From: Acanthochromis polyacanthus
Lineage: Eukaryota; Chordata; Actinopteri; Pomacentridae
NCBI RefSeq assembly: GCF_021347895.1
Contig: NC_067120.1
Coordinates: 11,083,361 to 11,147,360, forward strand
Reading direction: 5' to 3'
Length of the DNA: 64,000 bases
Shown: positions 36,301-48,300 of the stretch, in pieces
Layout of the letters: each line of letters starts with the position of its first letter
Numbering within the stretch: the first letter of the stretch is position 1
Notes under the pieces: model-generated
The model's database searches: none
Seen by the model: only the letters and a program-made list of their open reading frames with translations
What the model was told of the DNA's origin: nothing
Made by a program: the position numbers and the translations under genes

Positions 36301-39300
36301 TACAGAGCTGGTGTCTGATTATTTGGAGCCAAGTTACTCGGTGATTGGCTGACAGGCCAAATAAACACTTACTTCGAATTGTTTTGTTTCTCACTTGTCT
36401 GTTGTGTTCTTTACTGATTGACCAAATACTGTTTTTTCCTGAGATATAAATACTTTTTTTTTGTTGTTGTTGTTATTTCTCTCTCTACAGGGCAAAGGAA
36501 TATGAGACGTCAATGGAGGCAAAGATTCAGGTCCCTGACTCCCCATACAAGGCTAAGTAAGTATTTCCCTTTTTCACAACCTGGATATTCACATTACTCT
36601 TGAATATTAATGTGTTAACATAATGATGTGCTGTGAGGCTGCAACTAAAGTTTATCTTCAGAAATTATTAATCTACTGCTTATTTTCATTAATCATTTTT
36701 ATAAACAAAGCAGGAAAAAAGAAATATTCATTTAGTTTAAGGTTTTGAAACTAGTACTTATTTTTATTTAGCCAAATACGAAGATTAATTATTATAGTTA
36801 ATTTATATTTGATTGAATTTGATGAAAGCCTGAGAAGCATATTCATATAAGAGAAGCTATAATCAATGATGTTTTGGCATTCATGCAAATTCCTACAAAA
36901 TCTTAGTTTTTTTTTCAGTCCAGAATCTACAAACTTTAAGTTTAGTGTCAATGAAAGCAAATAGAAGCAAGCAATGTCTCATTTTCAGAAGCAGAAACCT
37001 TTGTTTTTGTAATGTCTAAAGAATGTCATCAAAATAAATAATTTTTCTGTAAAGTTTTTAATCCGTTTATCAGAAATTGTTTTAGCTCTATTGGTAGCAT
37101 CAAAACCTTAGATTAAGGGCTGATGTCTGAACAGATTTCTAACAACTTTTGGCTCCTGTATGCTCAGATTGCAGCGTTTGGTGAAAGACCTGTTGAAGCA
37201 GCTGCAGGGCCAAGACAGCGGGCAGTGGGCCAACAACAAAGCGTCTGGTCTGGACAGAACCCTGGGAGAGATCTCTCGCATCTTAGAGAAACAGGTAGAA
37301 CAGCAAATGAATGACTCAGACCCAGCAGACAATATGATTAAATTAAGGGCTTTATGTTTTTGTGCACGTAAAATCATTTCTTTAATGCAAGTGTTTATTA
37401 CTGAGATTCCAAGCTGTCTCAGATGCCTGTTTGGTGCATAATATTGTAGTGTGCTGGACTTCTCTTTGGTTGCTTTGCTTTAGACTGAACAGCCTGCTGC
37501 AGCGTACAGGTCATGCCAGCCCTTTGGCATGTCTTTTCGGTGATGAGTTGCATTGCTGTGTCTCACTCTCCCAATGTAGAGTATCACTTACTCCAAACCA
37601 ACTTGCCTTTGGTTATTGGCTAATGAAGACCAGATTAACAGTGTTTTCATTGTGCACATGGTACCAATAGAAGAGCTTCCGAGGACCGAGAGCAAGCATT
37701 GTCTCGTGTCTGTGCGGCTCGCACGACTCACATGTCACTGGTTTAGACAATGGTAAATTGGATTTCCAGATGAAATGCCATTGGTGCACAAGACTTGATT
37801 CAACAAAGGCAAGTGGATTTGGCTATTTTTAAAAGAAGATTTAGCTTTTTTTCATTACACTTCTTCACAGTTGTATAAATATAAATGTCAGATATAATGA
37901 CAGACATTTATTACTACAGTTGAGTTGAACCATCTGCCCCAGAGTCTTTGTTGCATTATGATTTTTTTTAAATAGAAAAACTCACATCCATTTGAGGCTG
38001 AGAGGAGGAATTAAAACACCTGCCACCATGTTTATGATGAGGAAAATATACAGCCCACTTCCTGTAACGAGGCATAAATTTCCTGCCAAGCTGTGGTTTG
38101 AGCCATCATAACATCCCACTGTGCATGCCTCTGGGTGCGAGGGTAGAGAGATTATGGTGTCCCATCAGTGATGACAGGGACGGCTGGAGAGGCTATTACT
38201 GAATTTCCCAAGAGAGGCCACGAAAGAGGTGGAGGTGGGTGGCACAGCGTTCTGTAAGGAGAGAGGAGGAGACCAGTGTGATGTGAGTAGCACACAAGCT
38301 GTTACTACATGAGGGCTCCTCCCCTCAGCTCCACGTATTCCCAGTGGGAGGTCAGAGGTCAGTGGGGCACGGAGATGTGCCCCATTCAACAGCGGTGTCA
38401 CAGGAAAGAGGGAGTTTGTCTGTGTCCTTTTGCTTTGTCTTACCCTCAATTTAAAATCACATTTTTTTTTAAGCTATTTTGTCAGATTCTACTTCGCCAC
38501 CTTCTTACAGAGATATGCAGCGAAATCTGTGTAGAACCGTGACTTCCCACTGAGGCAGCCTGGGGAGCACTTCCCTCTCTAATCCATTGACAAAGTCAAA
38601 TAAATAGAGCCTCCATCAGCATGGCTGTCTGGCCCCTGAGTCACTTCAAGTCGGAGCCGTTTAGATTATTTGACCTAACAAGCATCTCTCATGTCATTGA
38701 CTCACCTAGAGATTTGTTTTTCTCCCCCATATCTGATTCAGTCTCCACTTTCTCTGCTAATTCCTTAGACAACACCCGACCCTCCCCTCCTGCCTGGCTG
38801 TTTGGGTCCCACCCCCACCCCTCACTCCTCCTTTGCTTTCGAGGCTATGTCTAGTCTCTGACCCCAGTGTGTTTCTCCCTCTGTGGCTTCTAATGGTTTA
38901 TTTTGTGTCAAACCTGATTTTTTTTTTTTTTTTTCCCCCCCTTTTCTTTGGGTGATTGAGAAGAGCAATTTTCCCAATGTGCTGCTCTTTTCTTTTTGCT
39001 GCACACTTGCTTCACTATTAAGCGCTGGTATTTATATATTGCCCAAAGTGTTTACCGGAGCGTCAGTTAGAGCCTGTCTAGGAAAGAGTAACATGCGTGG
39101 CAGGTAGGAACAGTCAGGAACGTGGTGCTCTGAGAGCCAAAGACTGTATTTACATTTTCATTTGCTAGCTGTCAGAGCCTGGTTTGGCTGACTGGTGGGA
39201 GTGGTGGAAGTTGTATCTGGGGACATGGGGGAAGGTGAAGGGCAAAATGGCAGGATAGCAAGGTTTCTTGCTCGGGCCTCCAGCAGACTGACAGATACAG

Positions 39301-42300
39301 CCCAGATCAGCAAATGTTAGAACTTTATTTTTTTAAAAAGAGGAGGGGTGAGAAACATGCTATTTAGTTCAGTTTAGATTTTTTTTTTTTTGCCACACTT
39401 AAAGCTCGTGTCCAGAGTTTCCGTTTGTTTTCAATTTATGTATCATTGTTTAACAAAGCTTAAATATGTTGGTCTAGTTCGATACTATAATATAAGGTTA
39501 GTATGACGTGATATGAAAATTTATTCATGAGCTCCGCCTTCCTCTCATAGACCCCCATGTTATTCCAAAAAGTGCCAGTCGGCAGCTAGCCAATCAAGTT
39601 CGAGCTTCAGCTTTGTCATGCTGTCAATCAACGGTTACGCGCACAGCAAGCAAGCCCATGCAGAGGTGGGCGAGCTACGCACTACGCAACCGCACACACA
39701 TTTGTTTTGCTTGTGGAGGAGAGAGCATCAGGGATCAGCAACTTCCAGAAAAGTTACCAATCCCATGGCTTGTCCGGCCAAGAGACTGCAGGACGTTTTC
39801 TGGCTCGGGGTGCTCGCGTCGCTCCCCGACCACGGCCTCCATAGCCCGCCTGACTGCTTCGTTTAGATGCCCGACCTCTGGAGGAAGATGTTGGGTCGTC
39901 TGGGACATACTCTTCGTCAGAGGAGTCATGCAATTCTGAACTCTAGATAGAAATAAATAAACAATGTAACACATATACACGCGTAAATGCACTAAGTTTG
40001 ATAAACAACGTCATCGAGAGGGATACACGAGTGTAATCACATATTGAAACTTTACTCGTTAGTCCTAGCAGATACGTGTTATTTTGGTATTAGGACAAGT
40101 TAGACTCAATACAGAATTTTAACGTAATTCCTTTATTATTTACTAAATGTACTAAATGTAGAAGAGTGGAAAACAGCAAAACAGACAAGATGCTGCAGCA
40201 CTCCGGGCACTCCTCTCAGGTACTGCACGCGTGCACAAATAAGGGGCAAAATCAGAGGGAGGGAGGGACCAACAGTGTTTTGGGAGACGCTGCGATTCAA
40301 ACTCTGGACATGAGCTTTAAATTCAAGTGCTACTGTTTTGTGCATTACTTTTCAGTTTGAAAAAAACTATGTAGCAGATTAGCAGATGCTGTGGTATATG
40401 TCAGTTTGTATTCCCATATTCCTTGTTTGTCCTATGTGTTTGGCTCTTCAGATGCTTCGATTCACGATTAAGTTCTATGGCAATGAATGGATAAATATTC
40501 AGTGACATGACTAATTGATTACCCAGTTTTCCTAAATTATTTGTCACTGAAATCCTTCATTAAGCATCTATAAGTTAAACACCAATCATCTATAAGTTAT
40601 TTATCATGGATGTACTTATTTTTTAACATAGTAAGAAATATTGCCATGTTCTGCAGTAATAATAATGTTGTTTTCTTGACGAACTTTAAGCTATTTTGAA
40701 TCTAAATATTATTATCTTGGAGGCTGCCAATCAGTAGCCAAATAATTGGATAAGGACAAATAAAAAAACAACTGATACATTAATGGAAAATTAAAAATAT
40801 ACTTTAGTTCATGCTCTAATGTTACTGTATTTTTCATAATTGGCTGTCATTTGTTTCTAAACAGCCTCATTTTAGTTTCTTCACCACAAGTCCAATAGGC
40901 AGTGAAATGGTTGGAAGCTCCTTGGTGTATTAGCTAGAGCTGGAGGCTGTCTGTGGTTTCTGTGGCAGGTTTGATTTTACACCACACTGGCCTTTGTGTT
41001 TATTTTATAAAATGAACCAAGATTAATCAGTTTGTAAGCGCAGGGCAAATGTGGAAATGGATAATTCTCTACAGGCTGCCATTATGTCTTGTAAACACAC
41101 AAGTTTGTACTGAGAAGTTTATGCTTTAAAATGTTTACTCCAGCAGCCTTGTTGCGGTTTACAGTTGACTTGGCCCACTGTGTTATGATGAAATTCATAT
41201 GAGTAGAGGGTCATCTGTTGTACTCATCTCTGTTGTCGCGTTGTGAAGAAGTGAGTCCGTGGCCTTAGAGTGCAGATCAAAGTTGAAGTCTGTCGGTAAT
41301 GAACTTTGCCAGTTGTTGACCATCTGTTTGAGGGACAGGACGAATGACTGTGCCATCCTCTGCTTTAATTAAAGTGTCTGGTGGGAGGAGACTAGGAAGA
41401 GCAATTTAGCTGGTCTGCTGTGCTGCGGACACTGTCGCAGGAACTACCAGCTGCTTCGACTTTCCCATCAGCTGGGGTAACAATAGTCACTCTGGACAGT
41501 AATTGAATAAGATTCACCCTGTTGTATAATTCAGGAGCTATCTTTCACTTGTCTCTTAATGCATAGCACTTGGTGGTGGCTCCTCCTTTTTTGTTCTTTT
41601 GGGGGGGAATTAGTTTCTCATGCTGTTGCTGTGTTTTGTTGTAGCTTCTGCTGGGTTTTTACAAGGGACAGACAAATTAAAACTTAAAGGAACATTCTTA
41701 TTTTTCCAGAAATACTACGACCGTATATCAAGTATATGTTATGCTTTGCTTGGTGCAAAGTTTTAGAGAACGGGATAACATTGTGCCTACATTTAAAAAT
41801 AAATGTCACGGAAGTAATTTCTCAGGCCACAGAAGATATTTTACACCTGCTTTTGCAACCTTTATTATAGTATGTGTACCTATCAGCTTGCCTGCAACAT
41901 GTACAATTTGTGGAGCAAATGATCTTCATAGGTTCGTGTGTTAGCATACTAACATTTGCTGATTACAGTATTGGAAAGGATTGCTTTCTATTTCTAAACT
42001 ATTTGGCCATGCACCAGTGATCTGTCAAATAATCTTGACCTGGTGACATTAGTAGATGGAAAGTTAAAGTCACGTAATTATCTCATTATCACAATTTATT
42101 ATAAAAGGGACATAAATATCTGTGCCAAAATTCACAGCAATCCATCTGACAGTTGTCTACACATTTCAGTCAGAACAACAGATGTCGCCTTTCGAGGTGG
42201 CTCTGGAGGAAAAGTCAGTGGATCACAAAAGCAGGTTTCATCTACTGGGGAACATGAATGTCCACACACAGTTTTATGGAAATCCTTTTAGTAGATTTTT

Positions 42301-45300
42301 TTTTTTTTTTTTTTTTTTTATCCGTCTCTACCAAAGTAGTGGCCAGACCAACCACCATCGCCCCCCCCCCCCTTGAGCCAAACAACAAAGAACATTCTAA
42401 ACTCCAAATCTGCGTTACTTACTAGTTATGATATCATCTGCAGGAGCGAATAAAGACTAAAGTGAATACTGACTGTCAGGCTTGAAAATATTACATAAAA
42501 ATACATATGACATGTTTTACATAAAATTAAAGAAGGTTTCCGATTCTGCCCGTGAATGTATACTCTTGAAAAAGAGTATCTGGTATTTCTGCACCTACCA
42601 GCACCCATTATAAAGTGTAATCATTATAAATCCACAACAAGAGAGACCTGTTGTTCTCTGCAATTACATGGGAAAAATAATGTCCTAACAGCATTGGAAA
42701 TCAGGCAAAATGAGTCAGAAAATGATGGCCTATTGCATCCTGGCAAAAATCCAATGTCACAAATCCATATTACTCATGTATCTTGTCAGTTTCCAGGCCA
42801 TTCACCTATGCATCCAAGCATCTTTTGGGTTTTGCCATTAACTGCAACACTGCACAAATCTCAGTTGTCACAACTGTTTATTTTCCCTTAGTCCCCTCTA
42901 AGCTAAGGTATCCTAAACATATACAGCCATGGCCATAAGTTTGGACACAAGTACCATGATGCTTGTGAATCTTAGAAAATACCACAAAATTGTCACTTAC
43001 AATACAGTACACAACTCCTGAGAACTATATTAAGTTTCATATTTAAAAAAAACATCAAAATCAAAAGAGTTTGGTGTCATGTTGTTATTCTTACCAAATT
43101 CGGTTGTGAAAGTACTGCATTTTTTTGTTATTTTCTTCTAATATTATGTTTTGGGAACAAAGTTGTTCCAATTGTTGGAATTTATTGATAATATTATATC
43201 CCTTGTTGATTTGTTGACTAATTAAACTGGTGCTGTCAAAAAATATTAGTTCTGTAATAGACATCAAAACAGACATAGTAAGTCATGCTGTGTCCAAACT
43301 TATGGCCATGGCTGTAGAGAGGCCACTGATAACTGATAATCCTATCTAACTTTGGGTAAGACGGCAAAGAACTACATTTCCTAATGTGTTGGAGTATCTT
43401 TTTAAGAACACTGGGTTGAGGATCGTTATTGCAGCTGTTACTCTCCAGTATAATTTGTTTCTCATTGCTAAAAGAAACTAAAGCTTTGTTTTCATTGTGT
43501 TAGATTTGTAGGCAAATTCAGCTCACTGTGTACATACACTGCCACTTTAATTATACATAAACATAATTGCTGTTGCCCTGCCTTGGGTCTGTAGAGAGAA
43601 TATATCATCACCAGATGCTTGTTCCATTTACTTGGAAAGTCAACTGCATTGCACAGCAGCAAGATCAACACTCTCTGACCGCAGGCTGTTACTATACAAA
43701 ACAAGCCTTCATTTTAAGCATTATGTCTAATTGCAATGTTTGTCCTCACGGTAATACTCTGGTCCGTTTTTGTTGTCTGTGGACCAGTACATGCGTAGAC
43801 CACCTATAGATGGTATGTCATGGAGTTTGAACTTGATCTCTTCACAGTATTGTTCCGTCATCACAACAGATAAATCTGTCAGCAGAGCAGAAAAGGAACT
43901 AACAAACAAGAAACTCTTGTCTGGTTTTGGCAGGAGACTGCCAGGACTGGGCCGGTCCCAGTTACCCGCTTTAATACCATTTGATAAGCTGCTATGAAAG
44001 AGCTGCCTTTTCTCATTTAGCCTAGAAGCTTTTAGGTAGGTGTGTTGATGGGAGGGTTAAGATGGAGGTTAAGCCAAGCTCAGTGATTGAGACCTAATTG
44101 ATTAGGTATGGAAACTGCAGTTAACATACAGAGAAGAAGTCACAATGAGTTCTTTTACAAACAGCACTTTGTGTCTCTTGAGGCTGTCTTTGAGACGTTT
44201 CTCATTATGTTAAAGGTAGCGCGTCTTTGGCGTGTTGAATGTTTTTGTGTCAAACTCTAAGCAATTGTTCGGTGTGTCTTCTGTGTGTGTCTAACACCAG
44301 AATCGAGCAGCAGTTAGCTCAGCAGCGGGCATGAATGACAGATGAAGAGCTTATCTGTAATTTGGTAAAGCGCTTCTCTCTCAATGTGTTCAGGCTTGTT
44401 GGCAACTTCCCATCTGTTGAACAAAAGCACTGTGAAGTGGCAGGATTTTAGTGCTGTCACATCACTGAGGAGACTGTAACCTCATTAGGTGGAGGAGTGA
44501 CCTGCAGTGTAACTCAGCCCTCTTTAGTTGTGAGAAGAAGGCCCTCCGTCAGCAGCTCCCCTCCGGTTCCTTTCCTCCTTGTCGACCCAGGCACAAACAT
44601 GTCTTCTAGTCGGCGTTCGCTCCTGGCTTTGTACTTGTTGATGTATAAGACACTGTAGCAACAGCAACCGACCTGCTGCCAATTATTCTATCATCACTGG
44701 ACGGCAGGACGGGTCTACTTACATGTGTTCATTTATTTAATGCCCTGGACTGATATGTTTTTCTTAAAAACTAGTTTGTTTGTCTTTTTTTTTTTTTGAT
44801 CATAAGTGCAGTGAGAGGGGAAAAACATAACTTAAACAACAGGAACCAATGGATTCTGACTGAATAAAAAAAACACTTCTGCAGTATTCATCTATTTTTG
44901 CTGCCTGAATGTGTTTTTGTTTATTACATTGATGTGTGGAGACTTTATGCTGTTAAGTTTATTTCCTCACCGACTCCTGGAACAAGCAGTTAAAGCTGAT
45001 GAGTTTACACCGTCATTTCTTAAAACGACCAAGGAGTCAAGCTTATACCCAATAGAATAAAACAATAAACTTGCAAAAACAAAAAATGGTTGAACCTAAA
45101 AAAAGTTTCAATTTAAGTATTCACGTTAAACGGTTTGATTTTGCTGCATTTATGTGTTACTGGTTATTTTACTCCAGTTACGGAGCAAATTAATATATCC
45201 TCTCTGAGATTGACCAGAAAGTCAAATTAATTTTGCTGTCCTCTCCACTGTCTCATTAACATTTGAGTGAGATCCACTTTATTTGAACCATTATTGTCAT

Positions 45301-48300
45301 TGTTATCTAATGTGTTCGTTATTTTCTCAGTTAATCACAGTTTTTTTTGTTCATAAAGTATCAAAAAATGGTGCAAAGAGAGTCCAAGATGGCATCCTCA
45401 AATGTCTTGTTTCGCCAACAACTCAAGGATATTCAGTTTACTGTCATAGAGGAGTAAAGAAACATTCAAGCTTGAGAAGGTGGAATCGGAGAATGTAAAC
45501 TTTCCTTTCTTTAAAAAATTATTCAAACCACATATTTGATTACAATTGGAGAAAAGTAGGGGTTAAACTTGATGTATACAGAAGTCATTTATTTCACACG
45601 AGTGCATTTTTTAACATGGGAAAATGTGCTGTATCTTTCAAATTGTATCTCCATTTGTCTGAAGGTTTACTACGGACAGCAGTTGGCCTGCTAATAAATC
45701 TGCGACTGTCGGCCAATTAATTAAGCCAGTTTTAAAGCCTGTGATGTGTGAGCCTTCAACTCTGTTTGTAGCAAATAATGTATTCAGTAATATTACCATA
45801 GCCGCTGTTGCCCCCTCATTTATATATTTGAAAACCATGAGCTGCAAGTCATAAATAACACGAGTAGCAGAAAGGAAAGAAACTGGAGCTGAACAGATCC
45901 AGAGCCAAAACGTCACTTTGAGATTAAACCATTTAGTCAAGCTCACCGAAATCAGGTTTCTTCAGATCCACAGTAACTGGAAGTGTGAGTCGAGCTCCTC
46001 TGCAAGTGTGTGTGGCTGGGTAGTGTTAAAGGTCGGAGAAATCCTGTCTCTGAACAGGAATACATGTCTCTTTAATCCCTGTAAATGCTGACACAACAGG
46101 TGAGGTAACATAAGTGCAGAAAATTTTTTTTTAACTAAATGGATAATAATGCAACAACAAATATGTCTGATTTATAATGGGAACGCAATGTTTTTGTATA
46201 TTTGTTGTTGTTTAAATGGTTGTCTTAATCTTAAAGTTCACTAATTGCCCTGTTCTCAGATCACCCGAGCGGCATTTTCTCGGTTTCACTTAGTCTGTGG
46301 TCATCCGTTGAGACCACCCTGGTGCTAACTGGAGCCTGCAGAGCATTTGCTTTCCACTGAAACTCGACTGTTGAGGGGTGGAGTCAGGTTGTGCACTTTT
46401 GAGATTAAACAGGAATACTTCAGGGATCACTTTGTTTCAGATTTCAATCCCTCGCCCCTGTAGGAGAAAGAGAGGGTTCCCTGTCTGTTGAGAGCCATGT
46501 AATCCCCTGTCCAGCCGGCGGCTCGTTGTCCCCTGACTGTACCTCTGTTTCTCTCCTCTTTCTCTCCGCCTCGACAGAACAATGCCGACCAAGTGGCCTT
46601 CCAAGTGGGCGGTGGCCTGTCTGCTCTGGAACAAATTTTGCAGGTCATCACTGCTGCTTCCACACCCACTGCAGTTCCTCGTATTCCTCTCAAGTGAGTA
46701 CTGTCACCAGACTGAAATGTTTGTGTTCATGTGAATTAAAACATTAAAGGTGGCTTTGTGTTTTTCGAGATTTTTTATTTTTTTTTTTTTTAACCTGTGA
46801 TTTAACGCACCATTTAAAACAAAAAAATCAATTCCCGTGCCCAGCCGATTCAGTGGTCATGACTTGATCAAGTTTCTGGTTCAAGCCAGCAGGGTGAGCT
46901 GTCTCTTTAGCTTGTGTTTGGTACCACTTATTTTGGAAATGCTGACCAGTCGTTGCCGTTGAGACCTGTGTGGTCATTAGTGTGATCTTTTTGAGGGAGC
47001 CTAAGTCTAAATTTAGGTTCATTGTTGGAACAGGTGTGCAGGGATTTTCTGCAAAGTCTAAATTCACTGTAGTAATGTATTGATAAACAATCAATAAATG
47101 GTAGTAAATTTCAGTTCCCTTTATGTTAAATTGCACTAAATTGTTATGTTAATGATCTGAAAACATAGATTGGGCTGAGCATTACTGTTCTGCATCAGAT
47201 CATTCAATAGAACCTCCATCCAAGTATGACAAGTTGCATAATATGAAAGAAAGTAGACTCTTGTGGTGTTTGCAGCTTTTTATGACTGTAATAACAGGAA
47301 ATCATATGAAAGAAACAGATGAAGTTATTTGTAAGTGATAGTACATCTTAATCACTTTCAAAAGGGTAAAGACAGTTTTACATTTCTCTTTCGCCTAGTA
47401 GGCTGGAAGCTTTTTTTGTGTGGGAATATATTCTAACCAGATTTTTCGAAAGAATATAAAATAGCATTAACATTTCTGATTGTGTTTGCGTGGCCTAAAA
47501 GAGACGAACACGTTTGAATGATCCATACTGTTTAATGAGGCCTTCCTTCCTCCTGATGACTTCTCTCTGTCTGTATCCTTTCACTGACCTCACTGACAGC
47601 GCTGCTCTATGCTGCTCTATTTCCTCTTTGCGATTGTTTTTGCAATTGCATAAAGCAAGTGAGCTAATCTCAACTAACCTAATTTATCTCTGTTTGTCGT
47701 TGCTTCATCTCAATAAATACTCTCGAAATGTATTAATGAATAACAGCACTGCCCTTCAAGAATTGGAAAGCATTTCCATTTCTGTAATCAATTTGTGTTC
47801 ATTCTTTTCTCTCGAAACACAAAAAGCACATGTGTCCCATCTATCATTTAGAGTACGGAGTATTTTTGAGTTGTGGGTCTGGCGTTTGCACAGCTTGCCA
47901 GTAGATAACCTCAGAGAGGCTGTTGTGCTCACAAGTGGGACTCTGTAATGGACTCGAATGGCCTTGCTCTCCCATTCATTAGCATTTACTGGTCTCTGAG
48001 TCTCTGCTAATGGACAAATGCTTCTTATATTTATAAGGCTTTTAAAGGACATTGCATGTATATTGATTTTTTTTTTTTTTTGTAGTCTCTCTTTCTCAAT
48101 CATTGTAATCGGAGTGAATTTCAGACTTCTGAATTTCAGAAAATATGATCTTAAATGGAGAGACTGTCTTCTTGCACTAAGCTCAGTTTTTCAGACTTTG
48201 CTTGGATATTTGTCCATGATTTGTTAACTTGGTACACAAAATACCTCCTGGGCTTTTAGACATGTCCTTGACAAACTGTGGTGAAGAAACAGCAGATAAA

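Larger units (their letters stand above)
31682..36490. other. scaper intron 20
   Basis: 4.8 kb. Contains a diverged tRNA-derived SINE (about 32700-32885) and a fragment of a second dispersed repeat (about 33325-33450), plus a short AT microsatellite at about 33951-33967. The rest is AT-rich without recognised features. Confidence 0.65.
37295..46577. other. scaper intron 22
   Basis: The largest intron in view (9.3 kb). It carries a CpG-rich block with an antisense open segment (about 39530-40300), a dispersed repeat with internal duplication (about 41925-42395) and a Tc1/mariner-type MITE (42924-43314). The rest, for example 40380-41700 and 43400-46570, is AT-rich, with no further element recognised. 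Confidence 0.7.

Noticed and set aside
43091..43276. Small minus-strand open frame inside the Tc1/mariner MITE
   Set aside because: It lacks any transposase motif; AT-rich chance frame in a non-autonomous element.
47514..47948. 144-codon open frame in scaper intron 23
   Set aside because: Leu/Ser-rich translation of T/C-rich intron sequence with no domain, start context or conservation argument.
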